A DNA stretch of 55,793 nt from Bacteroides sp. (GTDB lineage Bacteria > Bacteroidota > Bacteroidia > Bacteroidales > Bacteroidaceae), in assembly GCA_021203515.1 (NCBI GenBank), contig JAJQAY010000018.1, positions 1 to 55,793 of the forward strand, written 5' to 3'. This document shows, piece after piece, positions 1 to 10,463 of the stretch. Position 1 is the first letter of the stretch. The number at the start of each line of letters is the position of its first letter. The position numbers and the translations under genes were made by a program. The notes under the pieces were generated by a model that saw nothing but the letters and a program-made list of their open reading frames with translations, ran no database searches and was not told where the DNA came from.

Positions 1-89
1 TGGAAGACCTCGTCAACGAAGATACGTTGATGAAGTATTTCCAGTTGTATAGGAAGAAGGAGAAAGAGAGAAGGAAGAAGAGGGAATAG
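1..89 (+). CDS. C-terminal fragment of unknown protein
   Basis: An open frame runs in from the left edge and ends at TAG 87-89. The visible 28 residues begin EDLVNEDTLMKYF and finish in a very basic tail (KKEKERRKKRE). No motif identifies the product; the charged tail only suggests a cytosolic or nucleic-acid-associated C terminus. It points toward the convergent gene at 188-1108, with a palindromic repeat between their ends. Confidence 0.4.
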   Translation, partial: EDLVNEDTLMKYFQLYRKKEKERRKKRE

Positions 90-103
90 GGGTTATTCTT
101 ATA

Positions 104-185
104 AAAACGCAGATTAACACAGATTTTCGCAAAGAAAGCTTTACTATAATAAACAATCTGCGTGAATTTGCGTTAATCTGCGTTT
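104..185. repeat. Palindromic AATCTGCGTTAATCTGCG-family repeat
   Basis: The left arm AAAACGCAGATTAACACAG (from 104) is inverted by the right arm ending GCGTTAATCTGCGTTT at 185, with an A/T-rich centre. It lies between two convergent gene ends, so it may act as a bidirectional terminator. The same word family recurs at 23406-23572 and in diverged form at 34185-34261. Confidence 0.75.
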
Positions 186-187
186 CC

Positions 188-1108
188 TTACCGCAGCCTC
201 AGCCTATCCCCTACTTCGGGCACATACTCCTCATCCTTGCGGTTCATCTTATAGAGATTTTTCAGGCGGATACCGAATTTCTGAGAAATGGTGTGCATGG
301 AGTCGCCGTCTTTTACGATATATACGGTGTAGGGTTTGGCAGCTTTCGTGCGCTTCCCTTTCAGGTAGATGATGTCGCCTGCTTCCAGCGTATAGTCTTT
401 TTGCAGGTCGTTGTACTTCACGAGCTTGCGCCAACTGATGTCGAACTCCTTGCCCAGCATTTGGAACGTATCTCCGTCGCGGGCAACGATGTAAGCGATG
501 TCATTGGCAATATACACCTGATGGGGACGGGCAAGCCAGGGTTTCTTTTTCAGTTCCTTCTCCCAATCGCGGGCTTCGTGCTTACTCATGCCGCGACTAT
601 CATATTTATATAGCTCGTAATCTTCGATAATCGTTATCAGACGATTGGCATAGGAAGGGTCGGTGGCGTATCCGGCTTTTTTCAAGCCGCGTGCCCAACC
701 TTTATAATCTGTAATCTTCAGTTGGAAGAGGAAAGCATAGCGGGCACCGCGTTTCAGGAACAAGGAGTGATCTTTGTAAGAAGCCTTGGGATGGCTATAG
801 GCACGGAAACACTCGTTGCGGGCATCATCGTCGTGGCGCACGGTGCGTCCGCGCCAGTTGCTGCCGCACTTGATGCCGAAGTGATTGTTGCTCTTGCGCG
901 CCAGCGTGCTCTGTCCGGCACCACTCTCCAGCAATCCCTGGGCAAGCGTGATGCTGGCAGGTATTTTATGTTCCTTCATCTGCTCCACGGCAAGCGGGAC
1001 ATATTGCTTGATATATTCGTTATAGCGGGCGTTCCGGCGTTGTGCCTGTGCAGTCACGGCAACCAAAAGCAACGCCATGATAGCAGTCAGTCTGAAGATA
1101 CGTTTCAT
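188..1108 (-). CDS. Secreted glucosaminidase-family peptidoglycan hydrolase with two LysM domains
   Basis: A 306-residue exported peptidoglycan hydrolase. Residues 1-22 are a signal peptide ending AVTAQAQ. Residues about 28-170 match the FlgJ/glucosaminidase fold: LAQGLLESGAGQSTLA carries the probable catalytic Glu61, followed by NNHFGIKC and the YKDHSLFL and YATDPSYANRL segments. Two LysM modules (about 195-255 and 259-306, the second starting YTVYIVKDGDSMHTISQKFG) bind the glycan backbone. It should cleave N-acetylglucosaminyl or muramyl linkages in the periplasm during wall remodelling. The frame is intact. It is divergent from the cytidine deaminase gene, with about 100 bases between start codons. 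Confidence 0.9.
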   Translation of the reverse strand: MKRIFRLTAIMALLLVAVTAQAQRRNARYNEYIKQYVPLAVEQMKEHKIPASITLAQGLLESGAGQSTLARKSNNHFGIKCGSNWRGRTVRHDDDARNECFRAYSHPKASYKDHSLFLKRGARYAFLFQLKITDYKGWARGLKKAGYATDPSYANRLITIIEDYELYKYDSRGMSKHEARDWEKELKKKPWLARPHQVYIANDIAYIVARDGDTFQMLGKEFDISWRKLVKYNDLQKDYTLEAGDIIYLKGKRTKAAKPYTVYIVKDGDSMHTISQKFGIRLKNLYKMNRKDEEYVPEVGDRLRLR

Positions 1109-1148
1109 GTTCCAATTATTGAGTTCGACACAAAAGTCCGCAAAAGAA

Positions 1149-1178
1149 TTGAAAAATCCAATCTCTTTCCTATCTTTG
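1149..1178 (+). promoter_or_regulatory. Bacteroides-type promoter for cytidine deaminase gene
   Basis: TTG at 1149-1151 and TATCTTTG at 1171-1178 are separated by 19 bases, an exact fit to the Bacteroides -33/-7 pattern (TTG, 19-21, TAnnTTTG). The start codon follows at 1209. Confidence 0.75.
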
Positions 1179-1208
1179 TAACATTAATTACGTATAATCT
1201 TCCAAGCC

Positions 1209-1693
1209 ATGAAAGACCTGAATATACAAATCGCCATCAAGATATACGAATACGAGGAACTGAGTGCTTCCGACCGCGAACTAATCAATATTGCCCGTGA
1301 GGCAACCGAGCGCAGTTATGCCCCTACTCTCACTTCTCGGTGGGCACTGCTGCCAGACTGGCAAATGGTGTTATCGTCTCCGGAACCAATCAGGAGAATG
1401 CCGCCTATCCTTCCGGACTTTGTGCCGAACGGACCACTCTGTTCTATGCCAACTCACAATATCCCGACCAGGCCGTGACGACTCTTGCCATAGCTGCACG
1501 CAACGAACGCGGGGAGTTTTTGGAAGACCCTATCCCACCCTGTGGTGCCTGCCGCCAGGTGATGCTAGAAACGGAAAAGCGCTTTAAGCAACCTATGCGG
1601 ATATTGCTATTCGGGCAAAAAGGTATTTATGAACTGAAGAATGTGGGAGCATTACTCCCGCTATCGTTCGATGCCTCTTCTATGGAAGTTTAA
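1209..1693 (+). pseudogene. cdd: Cytidine deaminase, one-base deletion near 1326
   Basis: Homotetrameric-type cytidine deaminase (pyrimidine salvage, zinc hydrolase). The N-terminal frame (MKDLNIQIAIKIYEYEEL) reads to SYAP; the expected SYAPYSHFSVGTAA continues one frame over, from about 1326. Restoring one T (CCCTTACTCTCAC) gives 486 bases, or 161 residues. The zinc site is clear: CAERTTLF supplies the first Cys and the catalytic Glu, and PPCGACRQV the other two Cys. Length matches the family. If the deletion is real, the product would lose its whole zinc site. It may equally be a sequencing error, since single-base defects recur throughout the window. Confidence 0.85.
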
Positions 1694-1782
1694 TTGAAAA
1701 ATAAACCATCATTTATAGACCTTATCCGCAAAACGGGTAACAACAACCGTAATATATATACAAAAGTCTCCCGTAAACTCCC

Positions 1783-1790
1783 TATTTTTG
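1783..1790 (+). promoter_or_regulatory. Candidate -7 element TATTTTTG
   Basis: TATTTTTG fits TAnnTTTG and lies 66 bases before the ATG at 1857. No TTG sits at the matching -33 position, so the call is weak. It would drive the three-gene redox/TonB group. Confidence 0.4.
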
Positions 1791-1856
1791 TAGTATGTAA
1801 TTGTGAATAATGCGACATCACTGAGAAAGCAAATACACTAAACATTCTATATTAAT

Positions 1857-3374
1857 ATGTTACGTACTATCAGACTCATTCTTGCTATTGTATTCTTTAC
1901 GCTCATCACACTACTGTTCCTCGACTTCACGGGGAGCCTGCACACGTGGCTGGGCTGGCTGGCAAAGATACAATTTCTGCCGGCAGTGCTGGCACTGAAC
2001 ATCGGCGTGATAGCGGCGCTTGTTGCACTGACCTTGGTGTGCGGGCGCGTCTATTGCTCTGTAATCTGTCCACTCGGCGTGTTTTAGGACATCGTTTCAT
2101 GGTTTGCCGGAAAGCGGAAAAAGAACCGCTTCCGCTACTCACCTGCCATGTCGTGGCTGCGCTACGGGATGCTGTGGTTATTTGTAATCGCTATCATCGC
2201 GGAAATAAACTACTTTGTTGTGCTGCCGGCACCCTACAGCTCTTACGGACGTATCGCTTCCAGTTTCTTCGCCCCACTCTATCAATGGGCAAACAACGGG
2301 ATGGCTTATCTGGCGGAACGTGCCGGGAGCTATGTTTTCTATGAAACGGATGTGTGGATGAAAAGACTGCCTACCCTTATTATTGCCGGCGTGACTTTCA
2401 TCGTACTTATCGTATTGGCGGTACGTGGCGGACGAACCTACTGCAATACCATTTGTCCGGTGGGCACGGTGCTCGGCTTCCTATCCAAGTATTCCATCTT
2501 CAAGCCGGTGATAGACGCTGAGAAATGTAACGGTTGCGGGCTGTGTGCACGCAACTGCAAGGCTTCGTGCATCAATGCCAAAGCTCACCAGATAGATTAC
2601 AGCCGCTGCGTGGCGTGCATGGATTGCCTCGGAAAGTGCAAGCAGGGCGCTATTGCCTATACTCGCCGGAAGCCTGAAACAGCAGGAAGCGGTATTCAGG
2701 AACAGGTAGTTGCAGCAAAACCAGCCGTCGCCCCGAAGCAAATTGACGAAGCCCGCCGTGCGTTTCTGTCGGCAACGGCAGTCCTGGCAACCACTGCCAC
2801 CCTAAAAGCGCAGGAGAAGAAAGTGGACGGCAGACTGGCAGCCATCGAAGAGAAGAAAATTCCCGAACGTGCCACTCCCCTCACCCCGCCGGGGTCGGTG
2901 AGTGCGCGCAACTTTGCCAGCCATTGCACGGCATGCCAACTTTGCGTATCGGTGTGTCCCAATCAGGTGCTGCGCCCTTCGGCCGACTTGATGAAACTGA
3001 TGCAGCCGGAAATGTCTTATGAACGGGGGTATTGCCGTCCGGAATGCACGAAGTGTTCGGAGGTTTGTCCGGCAGGGGCGATATTGCCGATTACCCGAGC
3101 CGATAAGTCGGCTATACAAATCGGACATACCGTATGGATTAAGGATAACTGCATCTGCATCACGGACGATGTGGAATGCGGCAACTGTGCCCGTCATTGT
3201 CCGGTCAGTGCGATACAGATGGTGGCATCCGTGCCGGGAGATGAACAATCCAGAAAGATACCGGTAGTCAATATCGAACGCTGCATAGGCTGCGGAGCGT
3301 GTGAGAATCTTTGCCCGTCACGCCCGTTCAGTGCGATTTATGTGGAAGGACACGGGATGCACAGAACGGTGTAA
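1857..3374 (+). pseudogene. NapH/NosR-like membrane 4Fe-4S protein, TAG at codon 77
   Basis: A polytopic membrane iron-sulfur protein that probably passes electrons from the quinone pool to a periplasmic partner. The N terminus has a TM helix and GRVYCSVICPLGVF. Codon 77 (2085-2087) is TAG where the family expects Gln (VFQDIVSWF), and the same frame continues unbroken to 3374 (505 codons). Further on are TM helices, TYCNTICPVGTVLGF, and ferredoxin motifs CNGCGLCARNC, CVACMDCLGKC, CTACQLCVSVC, CTKCSEVC, CGNCARHC and CIGCGACENLC, enough ligands for about four clusters. A Tat-like EARRAFLSATAV segment lies mid-protein. The neighbouring Tat-signal aldo/keto reductase also carries 4Fe-4S motifs, which suggests the two form an electron-transfer pair. 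Confidence 0.85.
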
Positions 3375-3408
3375 TTAGTGATTAGGGATTAGTTATTAGT
3401 GATTAGTA
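3374..3408. repeat. Five tandem 7-bp repeats
   Basis: Five in-phase heptamers, ATTAGTG, ATTAGGG, ATTAGTT, ATTAGTG, ATTAGTA, directly follow the stop codon and run up to the next start at 3411. Related 7-bp-period repeats lie at other gene boundaries in the window. Confidence 0.8.
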
Positions 3409-3410
3409 TT

Positions 3411-4813
3411 ATGAAAGAGAATAATAAAAAGAAAATAAACCGCCGCGACTTCTTCAAGCTTGCCGGCGCCGGAACGCTTGCCACTGCTACTGCATTGTAT
3501 GGTTGTGCTCCGAAAAAGAAGAATTATGATAGTGAGTCGGCCGTACTCGGTGAGGTTCCGACCGACAAAATGGTGTATCGCACCAACCCGACTACGGGCG
3601 ACCGTGTATCCCTGTTAGGTTATGGCTGCATGCGCTGGCCCACCCGCAAACGTGCCGACGGTGAAGGGGACGAGATAGACCAGGAAGCCGTGAACGAGCT
3701 GGTGGATTATGCCATTGCGCATGGAGTAAACCATTTCGATACCGCGCCCGTCTATGTACAAGGTCTGTCGGAATGTGCCACGGGCATTGCCCTGAAACGC
3801 CATCCGCGCGAGAAGTTCTTCATCGCCACCAAGCTGTCGAACTTCAACTCTGAAGCCCAAACCCGTGAAGGCGCCCTCGCCATGTATCACAACTCCTTCA
3901 AAGAACTACAGGTGGACTACATCGACTATCTGCTGCTGCACAGCATCGGTTCGGAGACATGGAAGCGCTGCACAAGCGCTATCTGGACAACGGCATACTG
4001 GACTTCCTGCTGAAAGAGCGCGAAGCCGGACGTATCCGCAATCTGGGTTTCTCCTATCATGGCGACATCGAGGTTTTTGATTATCTGCTCTCCCGGCACG
4101 ATGAATATAAATGGGACTTCGTGCAAATACAGTTGAACTACATAGACTGGAAACATGCCAAAGAGATGAACGACCGCAACACCGATGCCGAATATCTGTA
4201 CAACGAATTAGTGAAACGCGGCATCCCTGCCGTCATCATGGAACCGCTGCTGGGCGGACGGCTGTCCAGACTGAACGACCACCTCGTGGCACGCCTGAAA
4301 CAGCATCGGCCGCAGAACAGCGTGGCATCGTGGGCGTTCCGCTACGCCTGTACGTTTCCCGATGTACTGACCGTATTGAGCGGCATGACCTATATGGAGC
4401 ATCTGCAAGATAATATCCGCAGCTTTTCTCCCCTGGAACCGTGCACGGAAGAGGAACTCGCCTTGCTGGAAGACACGGCGCAAATCATGCTGACGTATCC
4501 CACCGTGCCGTGCAACGATTGCAAATATTGTATGCCTTGCCCTTACGGACTGGATATTCCCGCTATTCTGTTGCACTACAACCGCTGTGTCAACGAGGGA
4601 AATATCCCCAAAAGCAGTCAGGACGAAAACTACCGCGAAGCACGCCGGGCTTTCCTGGTGGGTTACGACCGCAGTGTGCCGAAACTGAGGCAGGCAAGCC
4701 ACTGCACGGGATGCAACCAGTGTAATCCGCATTGTCCGCAGAATATCGACATCCCCAAGAAGCTACAGGAAATTGACACCTATGTAGAAAACCTCAAACA
4801 AGAGAAATTATAA
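3411..4813 (+). pseudogene. Tat-exported aldo/keto reductase with C-terminal 4Fe-4S domain, frameshifted
   Basis: An aldo/keto reductase-family protein with an iron-sulfur tail. The start at ATG 3411 puts NRRDFFKLAGAG, a twin-arginine signal, near residue 10, followed by ATALYGC, a possible lipobox. The barrel includes LGYGCMRWP, NHFDTAPVY and DYIDYLLLH. At about 3950-3958 the frame changes; restoring one base (GGTTCGGAGGACATGG) joins it to MEALHKRYLDNGILDF and gives 467 residues. The C terminus carries CNDCKYCMPCPYGLDIP and CTGCNQCNPHCPQNIDIP, two 4Fe-4S motifs. It follows the NapH-like gene by 36 bases, so an envelope redox role with that partner is likely; the substrate is unknown. Confidence 0.85.
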
Positions 4814-4866
4814 GAAAAGACGGCGTATCTGCACCGGAGAAATTGACAAGAAAACAAAAAAAACGG

Positions 4867-6760
4867 ATGAATAGAAGAATGACAAGCCTCCTCGCCATAG
4901 CCTCCTTATGGAGCGTGGCAGGGGGTGGCACAAACAGCTAAAGACAGCACAAGAGCGGCAAGAAGTCTGACAATAGATGAAGTGGTAGTGACCGGAACAA
5001 GAAACGAGACGGATATCCGGCATCTGCCGATAACGATTTCAGTAATCGGCCGGAAGCAGTTGGAGGAGAATTATCAGCCTTCCGTATTACCCACCTTGAC
5101 GGAACAAGTGCCCGGGTTGTTCGCCACCAGTCGCGGCATCATGGGATACGGCGTGTCGGCCGGTGCGGCAGGCGGCATGAGCCTGCGCGGTGTGGGTGGC
5201 AGTCCGACGGCGGGGCTGCTGGTGTTGATAGACGGACATCCGCAATACATGGGCTTAATGGGGCACCCCATCGCCGATGCCTACCAGACGATGATGACCG
5301 AACGGGTGGAGGTGCTGCGTGGCCCGGCTTCCGTGCTGTATGGTTCTAACGCAATGGGCGGTGTCATCAACATCGTAACCCGCAAGATGCAGGAAGACGG
5401 AGTAAAAACGAATGCACAGATAGGTTACGGCTCGTATAATACGCTGCAAACGGAGGTATCCAACCGGGTGAAGAATGGGCGTTTCAGCAGTGTGGTGACG
5501 GGGTCGTATAACCGCACGGACGGACACCGGGAGGATATGAAGTTTGAACAGTACAGCGGCTATGCCAAACTGGGATACGACCTCACTGACGCCTGGAAGC
5601 TATGGGGCGACGTGAACCTGACGCAGTTCAAGGCGTCCAATCCCGGAGAAGTGAGCAATCCGTATATCGACAATGACTCGCGCATTACGCGCGGAATGAC
5701 TTCATTCGCTTTGGAGAACCATTACGACAAGACGTCCGGTGCGCTGAGCTTCTTCTACAACTGGGGACGGCACAAGATTGACGACGGCTATCATCCCGGC
5801 GGAACACCGCAAACCTCTCTCTTCAACTCGAAAGACCGGATGCTGGGACTGTCCTGGTATCAGAGCGCCACGCTCTTCACCGGCAACCGACTGACGGTAG
5901 GTTTCGACTATCAGCACTTCGGCGGCGAGTCGTGGAATAAGGTGGCGGCCACGGGCGAACGTGTGCCGGGTGTGGACAAGAAGATGGATGAATTTGCCGG
6001 ATATGTGGATTTTCGTCAGGACATCGGTAGCCTGCTGTCATTGGATGCCGGTATTCGGGTGGACCACCACTCGCACGTGGGTACGGAGTGGATACCGCAA
6101 GCCGGACTTTCGTTTCATCTGCCCCGTCAGTCGGAACTGAAGGCGATGGTGAGCAAGGGTTTCCGCAATCCTACTATCCGGGAGATGTATATGTTTCCGC
6201 CGCAAAATCCGGACTTGAAGCCGGAAAGCCTGATGAATTACGAACTTTCGTTCTCGCAACGGTTGTTGGAGGGGGCGTTGTCGTATGGGGTGAACCTCTA
6301 CTATATCAACGGGGATAACATGATTATGGCGGTGCCCACTGACGGTAAAATGCTGAATGTAAATTCGGGCGAGATTGAGAACTGGGGAATTGAGACGAAC
6401 GTGGGTTACCGCATCAGTGCCCGCTGGCAGGTAAATGCCAATTACAGTTGGTTGCATATGGAAAATCCGGTGGTTGCTGCTCCCGAACACAAGCTCTATG
6501 CAGGGGCGGACTTTACGCAAGGACGCTGGCGGGTGTCTACGGGCGTGCAATACATCAAAGACCTGCACACCAATGTGGTGAAGGGAAAAGAGAAGCAAGA
6601 GGGTTTCGTGCTCTGGAACCTGAATGCCGACTACCGTTTATACCACTTTGCCGACCTATTTATGAAGGGGGAAAACCTACTGGCGCAACGGTATGAAATC
6701 AACGACGGATTCCCGATGCTGAAAGCGACGTTTATGGGAGGCGTGAATGTCCGGTTTTAA
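4867..6760 (+). pseudogene. TonB-dependent outer-membrane receptor, frameshift in signal-peptide region
   Basis: A BtuB/CirA-type TonB-dependent receptor of about 630 residues for uptake of iron complexes, cobalamin or a similar ligand across the outer membrane. The TonB box region is LTIDEVVVTGTRN; the plug follows (LPITISVIGRKQLEEN, ERVEVLRGPASVLYGSNAM, GGVINIVTRKM) and then a 22-strand-type barrel ending in VNVRF. The natural start is ATG 4867 (MNRRMTSLLAIASLW); a run of five G at 4921-4925 shifts the frame, and removing one G joins SVAG to VAQTAKDSTR and restores the signal peptide. It lies 53 bases after the aldo/keto reductase gene, probably in one operon. The ligand cannot be read from sequence. 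Confidence 0.87.
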
Positions 6761-8204
6761 CTTTTCGACCTGCCAGGAGTATAACCTATCTTGTAAATGT
6801 GATTGAAGAAAGGCAACCATTCATTCTCCACAATCCCTATTTGCAACCCGTAGAAGCGCGTACCTGCCTCGCGGTACTCTTGCATCTTGCGAGTAAGCGA
6901 GGATTGGGATTGCGGAATTTTAAAATCGCTGACCCACAGGACATCGGCATTCATATATTCCTTGCGGGATTGAAGCAACCGGAACATAGCCTCCAGCATA
7001 CGGGTAGCATCCGTATCGCCACACGCCGTTTTTGAGAAGAATTCGAGCAGGCGCGCCCGTTCCCTCCGAATGTCGATGGGATGAATGGACACGGAGAAGG
7101 CTATCAGGAAACAGTTTCGTTGCTGTCTGTCGGCAATTTCGAGCAGTTTAATCAATACGGAGTAGGCAATCCTTTCCGGCTTGCCCACCATGCTGCCGGA
7201 GGTGTCGAGGCAGACAATCATCGGGCCTTTCTGCTTGGCGGGCTTTGTCTCGATGCGCCGGGCAGGCTGCATGATTTCGGACTTATAGCGGAAGGTCTGA
7301 AGCTTGCGGGTGAGATACTTGTAGACAAATAAATCTTCCAGGTCGTCATCGGCACAATGTGCCAGCTCCATAGGGAGCAAGGCGTTCAGGTCGTTGCCCA
7401 CGCTGATGCCTTGTATGTCGCACCGCGAGGAGTGGTCGAGCTTATAGACGCTGCCTTGGGACACCGAGATACGGTCGCTACCTTCATCGTCGGCGATATG
7501 CCCCATTCTGTTGGCAACGCGCACAATCTCCGGATAGTCTCGCTGGATGCGGACTACTTTTCGTATGCGTCAAGGTCCACCGTATTCCACAGGCCACTCA
7601 TCAGCCCCCACGCCTGGAGAAATTCATCCTTTTCTATGTTGTTTTGTCGAAGGTATTCCGGAATTTCTTTCAGGTTGGAACGCAAGCGACGTTCGAGGGC
7701 TTCCCGGCGCTGCTCTATCTCCTGCTCTTTACTGGATTGCTGTTTCCGGCGGAAGGCTTCTTCCCAGTCGTCCACCATTTTCTCCCAAAGGTCGTCGTCG
7801 GCAACTTTTCCTTCGTTGCCAAACTGGCTTCTATAGAAGCGATGGTCGAAACCGTACGCCTGATAGTCATCGGCTATCTGCTGCATCAATGCCTGCCAGC
7901 CGTCTTTCCGCTTTGTCACCGACCATTCCAGCACGAGCTTCATTGCTTGCTGGTCTGAACGGCTCTTCTGCAAGTGATACTTCTCCTTTTCCAGATTTAG
8001 CTGGACGAACTGGATCATTGTGTCGTAGAAAATGCGGGCGCAAATCTCATCGTTCAGCACTTGTATCTTCATCAAGGGGTCGTTCATCACGGACAGCAGG
8101 TAGGCATATAGCGGCTCGCTGTCCGTCTCGGCACATTCACCGGTCTGCACGTAGCGGTCGAGCACCTGCACGTAGAAAGCCGAGTCATACCTGTGGTCAC
8201 TCAT
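6757..8204 (-). pseudogene. viaA: VWA-domain partner of MoxR ATPase (ViaA-like), frameshifted
   Basis: A ViaA-like protein of 482 residues after correction. The N-terminal helical half (MSDHRYDSAFYVQVLDRYV...) ends at TVDLDAYEK; one missing A in the TTTT run at 7558-7561 breaks the frame, and restoring it gives YEKVVRIQRDYPEIV and continues to the von Willebrand A domain. The MIDAS motif DTSGSM and downstream WVSDF are visible. In E. coli, ViaA stimulates the RavA ATPase and the pair acts on respiratory complexes and envelope stress. It overlaps the upstream ATPase gene by 8 bases (ATGAGTGA), so translation is probably coupled. Its stop overlaps the convergent TonB receptor's stop. Confidence 0.85.
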
Positions 8205-9905
8205 CGCCGTATTGCAGTTTGCGTACGTCTACACGTGCCCAGGCTATCTCTTTGCGCAAGGTGGCTACATAATGTTCCACTCCTTTCCGGTCTTCTGCGG
8301 AGACGAAGATGTTGTCGGACAAGTCCTTCACCAGTTTCTCGATATGGGCGTGAACGGTTTCCAGTTCTGCCTCGTAGTCCCGTCCGGTGACGGATATGTT
8401 GCCAAGCCACAACTGCTGTTGCTCCTCTCCTCTCTTCAGGCGCCTCATAGGGAAGCGCACGCCGTTGATGTAGAGGTGCTGCGCATCTCTGTAGAGCGTG
8501 ACGCGTTCGGCACCTTGCTGTTTCATCTGGTTGCCGTCGGAGAAAGCACGGATGATGGTTCGTTTCGGATTGAGTGGGTCGGTGTACATCACTCCCGGAG
8601 CCGGGGCGTCTTTGGGACTGTATTCTTTCATGTTTTTGTAGTCCACGATGAAGATGTAGGTGTTTCCGGTTCCGTGGTTTTCTACCTGGTAATAGAAATG
8701 ATCGGTCACCAACAGGTCGTCATCCCGATGGTCGCCGTTCAGGCGGGCTTTATCCAACGCCTCGCGCACGCGACTGACTTTCAAATCGGATTTCAGGGCA
8801 GAGGTCATGGAGGCAAGCTCCTTGGCGAACGATGAAAACAGAGCGCGGATTACAATCTGGCGGATGGTGGGACATTCGTCCGGCTCGTTCCAGAGGCAGT
8901 GATAAACGGGGAGCAGGTCTGTGATATGAACTTCGGAACGCCCGTGGACGAAGGCGGATGTTTTCAGCAGTCGCACGATGTTTTTCCAACGGCGGTCGCT
9001 CACGTATACATTCCGATAGATTTCCGCTTCTTGTATTTCGACATTTGCCAGACTTTTCCGAATGGCGGTAATACCGGAGAGTACGTCCGTGGGTACTGCA
9101 ACCTTACTGATTTCTTTCTGCCAGTCGGCATATTCCTGGTTTGAAATTTGGTATTGGGAAGAGGGCGCATTTTTACTTCGAGGGTATAATGGCTTCGTTA
9201 GCATTGGCAGCCTTGTTCGTTTTGTCTATGCTATCTGCGTTGCCAAGGTTGTCTGCATTATCTGGGTTACTTGGGTAATCCGCATGGCCTGCGCTACCTG
9301 AGTAATCCGCGTTGTCTGCATTATCGTAATCGTTACAATCGTCTAGTAACATTTGATAAAAAAGTTTCTTCTTGTTGCACGCAAGTGGAAACGACACGGA
9401 TAAGGAAACAGTCCCATAGGGCTTCGAGTCCTTCTCCCTGCGTCGGCAATTCGTTGCTGGCAGCCACCAGTAGTTTCAAAGGCAGTTTCAGTTCCTTATC
9501 TCCATTGCGAAACAGCTTCTCATTAATTACAGTCAGCAAAGTATTCTGTATGGCCGGCCCGGCTTTCCATATTTCGTCCAGAAACACAACATCCGCAGTA
9601 GGTAAATACCCTTCTATCACACGTTCATACTTATCAGACTCTTTCAACCTACTAATGCTCACCGGCCCAAAGATTTCATCAGGTGTAGAAAATCGCGACA
9701 TCAGATACTCAAAAGCCCGTGCCCCCACAAATGCCTTCTTCAACCGTCGCGCCACCATCGACTTTGCCACTCCCGGAGGCCCCAGCAGCAAAATACTTTC
9801 CCCAGCAAGGGCCGCCAGCAAAGACAACCCTATCTCAGTCTCTTTCTCATATACCCCCTGATTCATTTCCGCCAAGAGCAGTTGTATGCGTTCTTTTATA
9901 TTCAT
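8197..9905 (-). pseudogene. ravA: MoxR-family AAA+ ATPase (RavA-like) with unusual Asn/Asp/Ala-rich linker, two frameshifts
   Basis: A RavA-like AAA+ ATPase. Walker A GPPGVAKS, Walker [11 protein letters not shown] and sensor AASNELPTQ sit in the first 190 residues, and the C-terminal RavA-specific region follows (ISNQEYADWQKEISKV and beyond). An extra T in the homopolymer at 9358-9363 shifts the frame after QQEETF; the correct frame continues [19 protein letters not shown] through a low-complexity linker of about 45 residues. A second extra base near 9171-9180 leads into SKNAPSSQYQ. Removing both gives exactly 569 codons. The linker DNA contains internal repeats (GCGGATTAC and ATAATGCAGACAAC each occur twice) and is not usual for MoxR proteins. 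The partner ViaA-like gene overlaps at the 3' end. Confidence 0.85.
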
Positions 9906-9944
9906 TCCTTATTATTACAATCAAATTAGAGTTCAAAGAAAGTA

Positions 9945-9952
9945 CAAAGATA
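9945..9952 (-). promoter_or_regulatory. Candidate -7 element for the ravA-viaA pair
   Basis: The minus strand reads TATCTTTG here, 40 bases upstream of the ATG at 9905, a full TAnnTTTG match. No clear TTG occupies the -33 position. Confidence 0.45.
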
Positions 9953-10023
9953 ACGAATTGAAAACGGTATTGGAAAATTTCGGTTTTTGTTTTTATGGGA
10001 TTGTGGATAAAGGGTGGCATTGC

Positions 10024-10052
10024 TTGCTATATCAAATATATAATTACCTTTG
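10024..10052 (+). promoter_or_regulatory. Promoter for the 42-residue membrane protein gene
   Basis: TACCTTTG at 10045-10052 is a perfect TAnnTTTG box with TTG at 10024-10026 (18-base gap). The ATG follows 22 bases later at 10075. Confidence 0.65.
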
Positions 10053-10074
10053 TAAATAATCAAATCAACAAGCC

Positions 10075-10203
10075 ATGTCCGAGCTTATTCAATCCCTGCT
10101 GAAGTACCCTCCTTATCTTCTGGAACGTTATGCCATCGGCATCACCTTTGTGGTTATATTTACCATCCTGCTGTTCATCCCGCGGAAAAAGTCTTCGCGC
10201 TGA
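10075..10203 (+). CDS. Small membrane protein, 42 residues
   Basis: A short open frame starting MSELIQSLLKYPPYLLERY, followed by one strongly hydrophobic helix (IGITFVVIFTILLFI) and a basic end PRKKSSR. The Lys/Arg-rich tail after a single helix predicts a cytoplasmic C terminus. It has its own well-placed promoter and stands between the ravA gene and the distal end of the CRISPR array. No family is recognised. Support comes from promoter fit, hydrophobic pattern and clean start and stop, not homology. Confidence 0.55.
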   Translation: MSELIQSLLKYPPYLLERYAIGITFVVIFTILLFIPRKKSSR

Positions 10204-10330
10204 ATTACATTTCCACACATTTTTTTCAGTTACTCAAAGCTCTTCCTTGTACTTTTAACCATTAGAGCCGTAACCTTTTAGATTACTTAGCACCTCCGAC
10301 GAAAAAAGATATTGCAACATTCGGCACGAG

Positions 10331-10393
10331 AAAGGAGCTAAAGCAAACCTTGCTGGGACTACAACCCGACATTGGAAAATTTTTAGCTCCTTT
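10331..10393. repeat. 12-bp perfect inverted repeat at the distal end of the CRISPR array
   Basis: AAAGGAGCTAAA (10331-10342) is exactly inverted by TTTAGCTCCTTT (10382-10393), with a 39-base loop that includes GGGACTACAACCC. It lies where array transcripts running leftward would end, so it may terminate or protect the pre-crRNA. No gene was identified in 10204-10463. Confidence 0.6.
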
Positions 10394-10463
10394 TCATGGC
10401 ACAAAATGGTGTTAGTAGCACAGTTTCCCAATATAGCCCGTTGTTGTCCAGTTGTCCGAAAAT

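Noticed and set aside
722..1300. 192-residue plus-strand frame opposite the glucosaminidase gene
   Set aside because: A shadow of a well-supported gene on the other strand.
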